Source of the DNA: CAIYOL01 sp964494805
GTDB lineage: Bacteria; Planctomycetota; Phycisphaerae; Sedimentisphaerales; Anaerobacaceae
Direction: 5' to 3'
NCBI GenBank assembly: GCA_964494805.1
Contig: CAZBST010000003.1
Coordinates: 186,001-250,000 of the forward strand
DNA length: 64,000 nt
Positions 53,003 through 61,606 of the stretch are shown in pieces; the stretch's first letter is position 1; every line of letters starts with the position of its first letter. Under the pieces are notes generated by a model. The model was not told the DNA's origin, made no database searches, and was given only the letters and a program-made list of their open reading frames with translations. Made by a program: the position numbers and the translations under genes.

Positions 53003-53749
53003 ATGTTCAAAGATAAAAAGGTTGTTGTAGTAATGCCGGCCTACAACGCAGCCCAAACCCTGCAACAAACCTACGATGAGGTCGTGAATCAAGGTGTTGT
53101 CGATGAGGTTATTATTGTTGATGATGCCAGCCACGACGAAACCGTCAATATCGCAAGGTCTCTGCCAAAAGCGGTGGTTCACGTCCATCCGCAAAATCAA
53201 GGATATGGCGCCAACCAAAAAACCTGCTATAAGCTCGCCCTGCAACAAAACGCAGATATCATCATTATGGTCCATCCTGATTATCAATATACCCCCAAAC
53301 TTATACCCGCAATGGCCTCTATAATTGGGAATGACCTTTATCCTTGCGTGCTCGGCTCGAGAATACTCGGCGGATACGCCTTAAAGGGGAAAATGCCGAT
53401 CTGGAGATATGTTTCAAATCGTTTTCTGACCCTCGTAGAAAATATTTTCACCGGAGCGAAGCTGTCCGAATACCACACCGGCTACAGGGCATTCTCACGC
53501 GCGCTTGTCCAACAGCTACCCTTCGAAGCCAATTCCGACGATTTTGTTTTTGATAACCAGATGCTGGCTCAAATTCTTTGGTACGGTCACACAATTGCAG
53601 AGGTAAGCTGTCCGACCAAATATCAAGCTGATTCTTCCTCGATTAACTTTGCCAGAAGCATCAAGTATGGCTTCGGATGTCTGTGGACCGCTCTTGTCTT
53701 CCGGCTGGCAAAAATGAATCTGGTCAAATCAAAGCTGTTTCCAAGGTAA
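53003..53749 (+). CDS. Family 2 glycosyltransferase (polyprenyl-phosphate glycosyltransferase-like)
   Basis: The protein has 248 residues from the ATG at 53003, preceded by ggag; the ATG at 52970 is less likely. Motifs: VVVVMPAYNAAQTLQQTYDE, IIVDDASHDETVNIA, HPQNQGYGANQKTCYKLAL, IIMVHPDYQYTPKL and EYHTGYRAFSRALV. The last pattern is typical of DPM1-like enzymes. No C-terminal membrane helices are seen. Its stop overlaps the next start by one base, so it is coupled to the TMTC-like gene, which could use the lipid-linked sugar it makes. Confidence 0.88.
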   Translation: MFKDKKVVVVMPAYNAAQTLQQTYDEVVNQGVVDEVIIVDDASHDETVNIARSLPKAVVHVHPQNQGYGANQKTCYKLALQQNADIIIMVHPDYQYTPKLIPAMASIIGNDLYPCVLGSRILGGYALKGKMPIWRYVSNRFLTLVENIFTGAKLSEYHTGYRAFSRALVQQLPFEANSDDFVFDNQMLAQILWYGHTIAEVSCPTKYQADSSSINFARSIKYGFGCLWTALVFRLAKMNLVKSKLFPR

Positions 53750-55767
53750 TGAGAGAGACTTCAAAAAAATATCAGTCCGCCTGGATTTGTCTGGTTTTGG
53801 CCTTGACTACTGCGGCGGTTTTTTGGCAAGTCTGCACTTATGATTTTGTTAATTTAGACGACCCCACTTACACCTATGAAAACCCAAACATTCAAGACGG
53901 CATCACATCTAAAGCCATTAAATGGGCCTTCACCGCCGGTTATGCCAGTAACTGGCATCCTCTGACCTGGCTTTCGCATATGCTGGACTGGCAGCTTTTT
54001 GGCTCTAATGCAGGGGGACATCACCTCACTAACCTCATTTTTCACATCGCAAATACTCTGCTTCTATTCATTGTTCTAAAACAAATGACACACAAACTTT
54101 GGCCAAGCGCGTTTGTGGCGGCCTTATTTGCCCTTCATCCACTCCACGTCGAATCCGTTGCCTGGGTCGCTGAACGCAAGGATGTCCTGAGCACTTTTTT
54201 CTGGATGCTCACGATGTGGGCCTATGTTCGTTTTGTCGGCCGCCCGAAGATTACCAGCTATTTGTTAGTAGCCATATTTTTTGCTCTCGGTCTGATGTCA
54301 AAACCTATGCTGGTTACCCTGCCTTTCGTACTTTTGCTTTTAGATTATTGGCCTTTGGATAGATTCGGCCCGAAACGCGGAAAAACCGGGCCGAAGTATT
54401 CGCTATCCTATCTGCTCATCGAGAAGATTCCGCTATTTGTGATGGCCCTGGCATCGAGTATAGTCACTTTCATTATCCAGAAAAAGGGCGGAGCAATGGA
54501 AGGGGAAAGTTACGCCTTTACTACTCGCCTCGCTAATGCATCTATTTCTTATCTGCGATACATTATCAAGATGGTTTGGCCTATTCGCCTGGCCATTTTT
54601 TATCCGCACCTAAATCAAAACGTATCGATTTTATATGCCGTAATATCTGCTGTTTTTCTGCTGGTTGTAACAATTCTTATACTTCGATTCGCCAAAGAGC
54701 GCCGGTATCTGGTTGTAGGCTGGCTCTGGTATCTCGGGACGCTTGTGCCGGTTATAGGTATTGTTCAGGTCGGTATGCAAGCCATAGCCGACCGTTACAG
54801 CTATATCACTCTCACGGGTTTATTTATTATCATAGCGTGGGGTTTGCCGGACCTGCTGGCAAGATGGCGAGATAAAAAAATCGCCCTTGCCCTGTCGGCG
54901 CTACTGATTATTTCAGTCTTATCGATATGTACCCATTTTCAACTTCGCCATTGGCGAAACAGTATAACTCTGTTTCAACACGCCCTCGATGTGACCAAGG
55001 ACAATTATGTAGTGCACTTATGTATAGCAGGACCTCTGCGCGAGCAGGGCAAACTGAATGAGACCATCTACCATTGTTCTGAGGCCATTCGAATTGATCC
55101 TAACAGTAGCAAAGCCTACAACTTTCTCGGCATCGCTCTCTGTGAATCGGGAAGAATCGACGAGGCCATTCCCTATTATAAAAAGGCACTTAAAATAGAC
55201 CCTCATTTTGCCAACGCAAGCGCCAATCTCGCTCTTGCCCTCGCAGCTAAAGGTGAATCTGCTGATGCCCATATCAATAAAGGTTATACCTTAGCTCTTG
55301 AAGGAAACCTTGATGAGGCTACCATACATCTTACCCAAGCGCTCTGGCTGGACCCTAACTCTGCCCAAGCGCACTACTACCTGGGACTGGTTCTGGCGCA
55401 AAGGGGAAAAATCAACGAGGCCATTACACACTTCGAGAAGGCACTGCAACTTAAACCCAACTGGATTGAGCCGATGAACAACCTGGCTTGGTTACTGGCC
55501 GCAAATAAAAAAAGCACAATTCGCAATCCCGACAAGGCGGTCGGACTTGCCCAGCGAGCATGCGAACTTACCAACTATAAGAGACCTGACTTATTGGATA
55601 CCTTGTCTGTGGCTTATGCTGCAACAGGCGATTTCAGCAAGGCCATAGAAACCGCTGAAAGGGCTTTAGCATTATGCCAATCCTCCGAACAGAACATGCT
55701 TAAAAAGGAGATTGAAAACCGGCTGGTCTTGTATAAAGCAGGCAAACCTTATATCGAAACTCATTAA
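53749..55767 (+). CDS. TMTC-like GT-C membrane protein with TPR repeats
   Basis: The protein has 672 residues from the ATG at 53749 (taATG overlap). The first 440 residues hold about ten helices with the GT-C/DUF1736 signs FVNLDDPTYTYENP (acidic first-loop motif), SNWHPLTWLSHMLDWQLFG and HPLHVESVAWVAERKDVLS. Residues about 450-660 carry five or so TPR repeats (NLALALAAKGESADAHINKG, YYLGLVLAQRGKINEAITHF). Eukaryotic TMTC proteins O-mannosylate proteins; the bacterial relatives are assumed to glycosylate extracytoplasmic proteins. The GT2 upstream may supply its donor. Confidence 0.85.
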   Translation: MRETSKKYQSAWICLVLALTTAAVFWQVCTYDFVNLDDPTYTYENPNIQDGITSKAIKWAFTAGYASNWHPLTWLSHMLDWQLFGSNAGGHHLTNLIFHIANTLLLFIVLKQMTHKLWPSAFVAALFALHPLHVESVAWVAERKDVLSTFFWMLTMWAYVRFVGRPKITSYLLVAIFFALGLMSKPMLVTLPFVLLLLDYWPLDRFGPKRGKTGPKYSLSYLLIEKIPLFVMALASSIVTFIIQKKGGAMEGESYAFTTRLANASISYLRYIIKMVWPIRLAIFYPHLNQNVSILYAVISAVFLLVVTILILRFAKERRYLVVGWLWYLGTLVPVIGIVQVGMQAIADRYSYITLTGLFIIIAWGLPDLLARWRDKKIALALSALLIISVLSICTHFQLRHWRNSITLFQHALDVTKDNYVVHLCIAGPLREQGKLNETIYHCSEAIRIDPNSSKAYNFLGIALCESGRIDEAIPYYKKALKIDPHFANASANLALALAAKGESADAHINKGYTLALEGNLDEATIHLTQALWLDPNSAQAHYYLGLVLAQRGKINEAITHFEKALQLKPNWIEPMNNLAWLLAANKKSTIRNPDKAVGLAQRACELTNYKRPDLLDTLSVAYAATGDFSKAIETAERALALCQSSEQNMLKKEIENRLVLYKAGKPYIETH

Positions 55768-55822
55768 ACTGTTTTTAGCTCGTTCTTGACTCTGCATCGA
55801 ACAACAAATAAAGTTGTTGCTA

Positions 55823-58561
55823 ATGGCAAAAAAATTTTACATAATTGACGGTCACGCTCACATCTACGCTGCTTATTACGCTAAGATGCGTCCACTAACC
55901 AGTCCGTCTGGTGAACCGACTAATGCTACCTACATCTTTACAACAACGCTGTTCGGTCTAATTCAGCGTCAAAAACCCGATATGCTTGCTGTGGCAATGG
56001 ATAGTATTACCCCAACTTTCAGGACCAAAATTTACTCCGAGTATAAGGCTCATCGTCCACCTATGCCGGATGATATGCCTGCACAGATAAATCGCATCGA
56101 GCAGATACTTGCTGCGATGAAAATACCAGTTCTGCGTGTCGATGGTTTTGAGGCCGACGACGTAATCGGAGCGCTTGCCAAAAAAGCCTCAAAAGACGGC
56201 ATCGATACCTACATCTGCGCAAAAGATAAAGATATGTATCAGCTTGTCGATGACCATACTTACATTTTCGATATCAAAAAGGGTGAGGTTCTTGACAGAG
56301 ATGTACTATTCGAAAAATATAAGATTAAACCTGAATATTTTATCGATGCTCTCGCCCTGCAGGGCGATGCATCAGACAATATTCCCGGTGTACCGCTAAT
56401 TGGCGAAATGAGCGCAATCAAACTGATACAACAGTTCGGCTCTCTTGATAATTTATATAAAAACGTTGATAAAATCGAGGGCAAGAAGGGAGAAAACCTC
56501 CGCAAATTCAAAGAGCAGGCTTATCTGAGCAGAAAGCTCGTAATAATAAATACAAAGACGCCGGTCAAAATTGATTATAGAAAATTAAAATTGCAGGAGC
56601 CCGACAGAGAAAAACTTGCCACAATCTTTTCCGAGCTCGGCTTCAACCGACTGCTTACACAAATGGGGTTGACAGGCTCTTCCGGAACTCAATCAACAGA
56701 GGCTGATGCTTCGGAGGTTTCATCTGATTTAGGTGAACCGGCATCGGTTAAGACAGTCACCCACGATTATCAGTTGATAGATACACGGAAAAAGTTCGAT
56801 GGTTTCGTAGCTGAACTAAAAAAGCAAAAATTATTTGCTATTGATACTGAAACCACAGCCATCGACGCTATGCGAGCCGACCTTGTCGGCATCAGTTTTT
56901 CCTGGCAGCGGCACAAGGCGTATTACCTACCTGTCCAAGCCTCGTTGGGCCAAAAACATCTCGATGCAAAAGAGCTCGGCCAAAAACTTGCACCAATACT
57001 GGCGGACGAAAATGTTAAGAAAATCGGCCAGAATATAAAGTACGATATGCTCGTTCTGAAGAACGCACAGATGTCGATAAAAGGCGTTCATTTTGACACA
57101 ATGGTTGCCTCCTACTGCCTCGACCCCTTGCGCAGCAGTCATTCGATGGACAGTATGGCTGCTGATTTTTTAAATTACCGCTGCATCCCAATCTCAGCGC
57201 TAATCGGCAAAGGCAGGAATCAGCTTACCTTCGATATGGTTGACACTGCCGCGGCCTGTGAATACTCCGCCGAGGACGCCGATATAACTTTTCAGCTTTA
57301 TGAGTATCTGAAAAGCCGCCTCGAAAAAGACCTGCCGATAAGAAAGCTGTTTGAAGAAGTGGAAATGCCTTTAGTCTCGGTCCTGACGGCTATGGAATAT
57401 AACGGCGTGTCCATCGATACAAAGCTGCTGAAGAAAATGTCCGGCGAGCTTGCCGCAACGCTCAGGACACTGACCGACCGTATTTACGAATGCGCCGGCA
57501 CAGCTTTCAACATTGACTCTCCGAAGCAGCTTGCTGAAATCCTTTTTGACAGACTCGGTCTTGAGTCTATCAGGGTTGGCAAAGCCGGCCGCAGCACCGA
57601 TGCAGACGTCCTCGGACAGCTTTCCGAGCAGCATCCTGTTATCGAGCTGATTCTTCGGTATCGCCAGATAAGCAAGCTGCAAAATACCTATGTAGATAAG
57701 CTGGGCCAACTGATTAATCCCCGCACCGGTCGCGTCCACGCCTCCTTCAACCAGACAATAACCGCAACGGGACGTCTCAGTTCCAGTGATCCCAATTTGC
57801 AAAACATCCCCATCCGCACTGAGCTTGGCAGCAAAATTCGCTCCGCCTTTGTTCCGGAAAGCAAAACCGGCTGCATCCTCAGTGCAGACTATTCCCAAAT
57901 CGAGCTGCGCCTGCTGGCGCATTTTTCAAAAGACCGGGCCTTGATGTCTGCTTTTGCTGCCGACCAGGACATCCACCGCTTCGTTGCGGCCCAGATTTAT
58001 GGTGTGCCGATAGAAGAGGTAACCGACGAAATGCGCTCACACTGCAAAGCGGTCAATTTCGGCATAATTTACGGCCAGGGGGCATTTGGACTATCCCGCT
58101 CGATAGGAACAAGTCAGGCCGAGGCGAAAAAATTTATTGATGACTATTTCGCCCGCTACAGTTCAATCCGCAAATTTATGGACAGCGTAGTTAACACGGC
58201 TAAACGCACCGGTTTTTCCGAGACTATTTTGCACCGCCGGCGAAAAATCTCAAATCTGACCAACAAAAATGCTAATAAACGTGCACAGGCACAGCGCTTT
58301 GTAATCAACACAGTAATTCAGGGTTCGGCTGCGGATTTAATAAAGGTTGCTATGATAAACATCCAGCGAAGAATCGAAGCCGAACATCTTGCAGTAAAAC
58401 TAATTCTGCAAATTCACGATGAACTTGTTTTCGAGATGCCCGCCAACGAAGCCGACAAACACGCAAAGTGGATTAGGCAAGAGATGACCACTGCTTTGAA
58501 ACTCGATGTCCCCTTGAAGGTTGATATAAGTTATGGCCCAACCTGGCTGAGTGATAAATAA
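55823..58561 (+). CDS. polA: DNA polymerase I
   Basis: The protein has 912 residues from the ATG at 55823 (MAKKFYIIDGHAH). Three domains are intact. The 5'-3' exonuclease covers about 1-290 (VAMDSITPTFRTKIYSEYKAHR, GDASDNIPGVPLIGEMSA). The 3'-5' proofreading exonuclease covers about 320-490, with FAIDTETTAIDA (DxE), GQNIKYDML and YSAEDADIT still present. The polymerase has SADYSQIELRLLAHFS (motif A), RSHCKAVNFGIIYGQGAFGL (motif B) and LQIHDELVFE (motif C). It works in repair and in RNA-primer removal. Confidence 0.98.
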   Translation: MAKKFYIIDGHAHIYAAYYAKMRPLTSPSGEPTNATYIFTTTLFGLIQRQKPDMLAVAMDSITPTFRTKIYSEYKAHRPPMPDDMPAQINRIEQILAAMKIPVLRVDGFEADDVIGALAKKASKDGIDTYICAKDKDMYQLVDDHTYIFDIKKGEVLDRDVLFEKYKIKPEYFIDALALQGDASDNIPGVPLIGEMSAIKLIQQFGSLDNLYKNVDKIEGKKGENLRKFKEQAYLSRKLVIINTKTPVKIDYRKLKLQEPDREKLATIFSELGFNRLLTQMGLTGSSGTQSTEADASEVSSDLGEPASVKTVTHDYQLIDTRKKFDGFVAELKKQKLFAIDTETTAIDAMRADLVGISFSWQRHKAYYLPVQASLGQKHLDAKELGQKLAPILADENVKKIGQNIKYDMLVLKNAQMSIKGVHFDTMVASYCLDPLRSSHSMDSMAADFLNYRCIPISALIGKGRNQLTFDMVDTAAACEYSAEDADITFQLYEYLKSRLEKDLPIRKLFEEVEMPLVSVLTAMEYNGVSIDTKLLKKMSGELAATLRTLTDRIYECAGTAFNIDSPKQLAEILFDRLGLESIRVGKAGRSTDADVLGQLSEQHPVIELILRYRQISKLQNTYVDKLGQLINPRTGRVHASFNQTITATGRLSSSDPNLQNIPIRTELGSKIRSAFVPESKTGCILSADYSQIELRLLAHFSKDRALMSAFAADQDIHRFVAAQIYGVPIEEVTDEMRSHCKAVNFGIIYGQGAFGLSRSIGTSQAEAKKFIDDYFARYSSIRKFMDSVVNTAKRTGFSETILHRRRKISNLTNKNANKRAQAQRFVINTVIQGSAADLIKVAMINIQRRIEAEHLAVKLILQIHDELVFEMPANEADKHAKWIRQEMTTALKLDVPLKVDISYGPTWLSDK

Positions 58562-58576
58562 CAATGTCGGCTTGTA

Positions 58577-59296
58577 TTATGGGATTTGGATATGGCCGAT
58601 TATCGTGCAATCCAACGGCTTTATTAACTCGGCCAGTTTCTTCGTATCGGACGTATTTTTAGTGCAGATAAAAGCGGCCCGAGCAGCTAACACGATTTGC
58701 CTGCGGTCGGGGCTGCTCACCAGAGACGGTGCGTTTATCAGGATAAAGTCAAAACTGCCCTCCGCCTTTTCTGCTATCTCTGTTACATTCATCTGCTTCG
58801 ACTGGGAAAAATAGTAGCCGGGCCACACCCACAGATTCTCAATTTCAGTTTGAACTGCCTTTGCACTCAGGTTGCTTTGCTCTGCATCAAGCCCAAACGC
58901 CTTGGCAACAGCATCTCGCTTAAGGTCAAGGTCTATAAGAAGACAGCGTTTTTTGTTCTTGGCTAACCCAATAGCTACATTAACCGGTATTGTTACCGGC
59001 AGCGCCTCTGCCCCGACCGAGGTAAAAAGAATGCTTTTGTATTTTTTCCTGACTTGTTTTATCCGCTTGATAACAGCTTCGTAATCGTCTTCAGGTTGTT
59101 TATCACTGCCTTCTTTATTCTCTACAAAATTAATGTTGACAACTTTCTTATATTTTCGTCTTCTCAGTATAAATAAAATAAACACGAAGAATATAATGAG
59201 AATTGTACCGGCCGCGGCATAAAAGATGACCGTCTGTACCTTAGTATGTATTCCCAAACTCAGCAGGATTTTCTTCAGGATATTAACCATAGGCAT
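58577..59296 (-). CDS. Degenerate BY-kinase (CpsD/Wzc)-like protein
   Basis: The protein has 239 residues. A membrane helix (about 20-44) leads to a P-loop-like domain aligned with bacterial tyrosine kinases of polysaccharide export: KYKSILFTSVGAEALPVTIP, CLLIDLDLKRD, FDFILINAPSLVSSPDRRQI. The Walker A is lost (GAEALPVT in place of PGEGKST, about 95-102), and the Walker B Asp reads Asn (ILIN, about 185-188), while the Walker A' DLDL is kept. ATP hydrolysis is therefore unlikely. No Tyr-rich tail is present. It is convergent with polA (15 bases) and may serve as a scaffold or regulator of a partner kinase. A short gene follows upstream on the same strand. Confidence 0.7.
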   Translation of the reverse strand: MPMVNILKKILLSLGIHTKVQTVIFYAAAGTILIIFFVFILFILRRRKYKKVVNINFVENKEGSDKQPEDDYEAVIKRIKQVRKKYKSILFTSVGAEALPVTIPVNVAIGLAKNKKRCLLIDLDLKRDAVAKAFGLDAEQSNLSAKAVQTEIENLWVWPGYYFSQSKQMNVTEIAEKAEGSFDFILINAPSLVSSPDRRQIVLAARAAFICTKNTSDTKKLAELIKPLDCTIIGHIQIP

Positions 59297-59339
59297 TTAT
59301 AATATTAACGGCCAATTTTTATCTGCCCTCCGCCGGCCG

Positions 59340-59885
59340 CTATTCGCTGGAATAATCTCCCCGACACAGTCTTTCAATGTCCCTTGCCACAATCTCCGTG
59401 ATTATTTTCTCTTGCTCCGATAATAATAACGGTTTCGGCTGTTCAATAATATGGTCGTCTATCTGGGTCTCCGGCTTTAATCTTTGGGCTTCAGTTTTTT
59501 GGCCGGGGGCTTTCCTTTTCATCGCGGTAATCTTTCGCTGCTCCGCCATAATCTCTTCAGCAAGGTCGAAACTCGGAATTTCGGACTTTTCCTGTAGTGT
59601 CTCAGCCTCTTCTTTTTTGTGCGCGCTCGTCACCGACTTCGGCGGGGGGGGTGTCTCTTTAGCAGGTATTGTTTCTACCGGTATCCAACTTGTGTCCTTA
59701 TGGGCTGATATTTCTGCTGTAGCTGTATTAGATGACTGAGCCGTCTCTATGGTGCTGTTTTGTGTCGCAGTATTTTTCGGGGTGGTGTTTTCGTGCATTG
59801 ATATTATATTACGCGCGCGAAGAATATCCACTTTACACTGCAGGATATCAGTATCAATTTGTTGGTTGCTTTCGGCCTTACTCAC
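59340..59885 (-). CDS. Low-complexity hypothetical protein
   Basis: The protein has 181 residues and no known domain. It is rich in Thr, Ala, Pro, Glu and Lys, with a proline run (KETPPPPKS), and probably disordered, apart from a C-terminal helix (EKIITEIVARDIERL). No signal peptide. It lies 43 bp upstream of the BY-kinase-like gene on the same strand, so the two may form a small operon; a linker or adaptor role is a guess. Confidence 0.45.
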   Translation of the reverse strand: MSKAESNQQIDTDILQCKVDILRARNIISMHENTTPKNTATQNSTIETAQSSNTATAEISAHKDTSWIPVETIPAKETPPPPKSVTSAHKKEEAETLQEKSEIPSFDLAEEIMAEQRKITAMKRKAPGQKTEAQRLKPETQIDDHIIEQPKPLLLSEQEKIITEIVARDIERLCRGDYSSE

Positions 59886-60238
59886 CTCTATAACCTTTCC
59901 TAATATTATATTAGTTTAACAAAATTGCCGGTATTAATCAAGGATGAATTGCAGCAGCTACCACTGGCCTAGGCCTGTCAGCGGACAACCAGTTGTCATC
60001 AACCATAAAACCAGTCTGTAGAAAACTTTATTTTTACTTGAAATGGATTCAAAGAGAGCTTACTCTGCTGAGCTATGTCTCCTTTAGAATTTTAAGGAGG
60101 TAATGAAGAAATGCAATCCTGTTGGTTCAACTTTGCAAGATTTTATGAGTAAATATCGGAGTGTAGGGGGGGCACGCCACCAAATTTAACAATTCCCTGC
60201 TTTCGCAGAGATAGATATAGATTTTGAAAGGAGAAAAG
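59886..60238 (+). other. Long 5' leader of the first small secreted-protein gene
   Basis: The stretch from 60027 on is shared with the leader of the second copy. It contains a SD-like taaggaggta that can pair with ctcctt just upstream (60079-60099) and a 13- or 28-codon ORF after it without clear relatives. Before that, a 10-bp palindrome ggcctaggcc lies at 59966-59975. The leader is not recognised as a known riboswitch. Confidence 0.4.
60079..60099 (+). promoter_or_regulatory. Hairpin masking an SD-like sequence, leader copy 1
   Basis: ctcctt (60079-60084) can pair with aaggag (60094-60099) in taaggaggta. The stem is kept in copy 2 although the loop differs. The SD would serve a tiny ORF at 60104 or 60111, about 130 bases before the real gene. 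Confidence 0.35.
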
Positions 60239-60745
60239 ATGGAAACGAAAGACAAAAGAACAAAAGTTGTAGTTGGTGTGTTGGCTTTAGCCGGTCTGCT
60301 ATGGGTTCTGACCTTGGCCACAGCCGGCAATTTGGAGCCGAGCGGACCGCCAGCGTCGACGATGAAGACACTCGACGAGATTTACGATGCTGTCATTAGT
60401 GTCTCACAGAGAGAGGGTTATATCGACCACTTTGACATTACGGCTGACTCTAATATGATCTGTTTTACTGTGCCAGCAGGCAAACAGTTTGTCTTATTGA
60501 GTTTGACTTTCCGTTATGATGATAGCGCGTATCTAAGGAGAGCGTGTCTAAAGGTAAACGATAATTTTCTCACAGGCTATCCTTATTTGAGGTCTTATAC
60601 GGATTCTGGGGGTATGATACAGGGTTGTGCAGATTTCCCGGATAGGTGTGTTGTGGTCAACGCGGATGAGACGTTGAAAGTTGTAAATGAAGAATCCTCC
60701 GCCCTGAAGGCTATGATTGTCGGTTATTTTCATAACGTTCCATAA
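60239..60745 (+). CDS. Small secreted protein with TMKTLDE segment, copy 1
   Basis: The protein has 168 residues from the ATG at 60239, with gaaaggag a few bases upstream; the ATG at 60224 lies before this site. A signal peptide (KVVVGVLALAGLLWVLTLAT) is followed by NLEPSGPPASTMKTLDEIYD, a segment that recurs at the start of many planctomycete exported proteins. The mature domain is beta-rich (ITADSNMICFTVPAGKQFVL, DFPDRCVVVNADETL), with no named family. The closest relative in the window is the gene at 61010. Confidence 0.75.
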   Translation: METKDKRTKVVVGVLALAGLLWVLTLATAGNLEPSGPPASTMKTLDEIYDAVISVSQREGYIDHFDITADSNMICFTVPAGKQFVLLSLTFRYDDSAYLRRACLKVNDNFLTGYPYLRSYTDSGGMIQGCADFPDRCVVVNADETLKVVNEESSALKAMIVGYFHNVP

Positions 60746-60762
60746 GTTATGGGGGATTTACA

Positions 60763-60819
60763 ATGAACTGTAAAAATCCAGTGGGATTGGTATTGGCGGC
60801 AATTTTATTTTTTACTTGA
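60763..60819 (+). pseudogene. Truncated start of a second copy of the GW-repeat protein gene
   Basis: ATG to TGA, 18 codons: MNCKNPVGLVLAAILFFT. Its first 15 codons match the start of the gene at 61607 (MNCKNPIGLVLAAILVLS), including the ribosome-site region. It then runs into the leader of copy 2. It marks the junction of the tandem duplication and is not a functional protein. Confidence 0.8.
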
Positions 60820-60853
60820 AACAGAACAAAAAGAGGTATACTATTTAGTTACT

Positions 60854-60874
60854 CTCCTTTCAGGGTTTAAGGAG
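60854..60874 (+). promoter_or_regulatory. Hairpin masking an SD-like sequence, leader copy 2
   Basis: ctcctt (60854-60859) and aaggag (60869-60874) in taaggaggta, as in copy 1 but with a different loop (tcagggttt-like in place of tagaatttt). The following codons end after a few residues (GTG at 60878 or ATG at 60888), unlike copy 1, so any leader peptide sequence is not conserved. Confidence 0.35.
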
Positions 60875-61009
60875 GTAGTGCGGAAAAATGCAGTTCTATT
60901 AGCTTGATTTTGCGGAATTTTACGAGAAAATGTCGGCGTGCACAGCGCGCGCCGGCAAATATTAACGGCTCCCTGCTTTCACGGGGACAGATTTTGAGAG
61001 GAGTAAAAA

Positions 61010-61501
61010 ATGAGAACGAAAGAAAATAGAATAAAAGTTGTAGTGAGTGTGTTGGCTTTAGCCGGCTTGTTAGGGATTTTGACCTTAGCTACAGCCGGCA
61101 ATTTGGAGCCGAGTGGGCCGCCGGCGTCGACGATGAAGACGCTGGATGAGATATACGACGCCGTTATTGTAGCGTCATCGGGTATCTCGGAAAGAGAGGG
61201 ATATTTGCAGCACGTCGAGCTTAGCCCGGGTGGTTCCTATACTTTCTTTACCGTACCGACTGGCAAGCGTTTTGTTTTGTTAAAGCTATATTTATATGGG
61301 CCGGACATGTCTTTAACTTCGACTGGTGGTCTTTCTATTGATGGCAGTTATTTCCCATACCAGTCAGATGCCCAATATCAGCCGGTAGATTTTCCGGATA
61401 GATGTGTTGTGGTCAATGCCGGGGAGACGCTGATGGTTTCAAACCCCTATATTTATAGTTACCCTGCAACGATTCTCGGTTATTTTTATGATGTTGAGTA
61501 A
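61010..61501 (+). CDS. Small secreted protein with TMKTLDE segment, copy 2
   Basis: The protein has 163 residues. The start ATG follows gagaggag. The signal peptide (KVVVSVLALAGLLGILTLAT) and NLEPSGPPASTMKTLDEIYD are nearly the same as in the gene at 60239. The mature part shares the pattern FFTVPTGKRFVLLKLYLYG, DFPDRCVVVNAGETLMV and ATILGYFYDV, but loop regions differ in length and sequence. Function unknown. It is 105 bp before the GW-repeat gene, with which it may be cotranscribed. Confidence 0.75.
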   Translation: MRTKENRIKVVVSVLALAGLLGILTLATAGNLEPSGPPASTMKTLDEIYDAVIVASSGISEREGYLQHVELSPGGSYTFFTVPTGKRFVLLKLYLYGPDMSLTSTGGLSIDGSYFPYQSDAQYQPVDFPDRCVVVNAGETLMVSNPYIYSYPATILGYFYDVE

Positions 61502-61606
61502 AACAACATGCCTAGTGTGAAAACCGATACGAGTCGTGCAGTAGAATATGCTCGGCCATTGGGGGATAACCCACCACTATAGCGCAAGTTGTAAAGGAGG
61601 TTTATA

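Noticed and set aside
60044..60238. Known riboswitch class in the leader of the secreted-protein gene
   Set aside because: No consensus of a known class was recognised; only the short SD-masking stem is supported.
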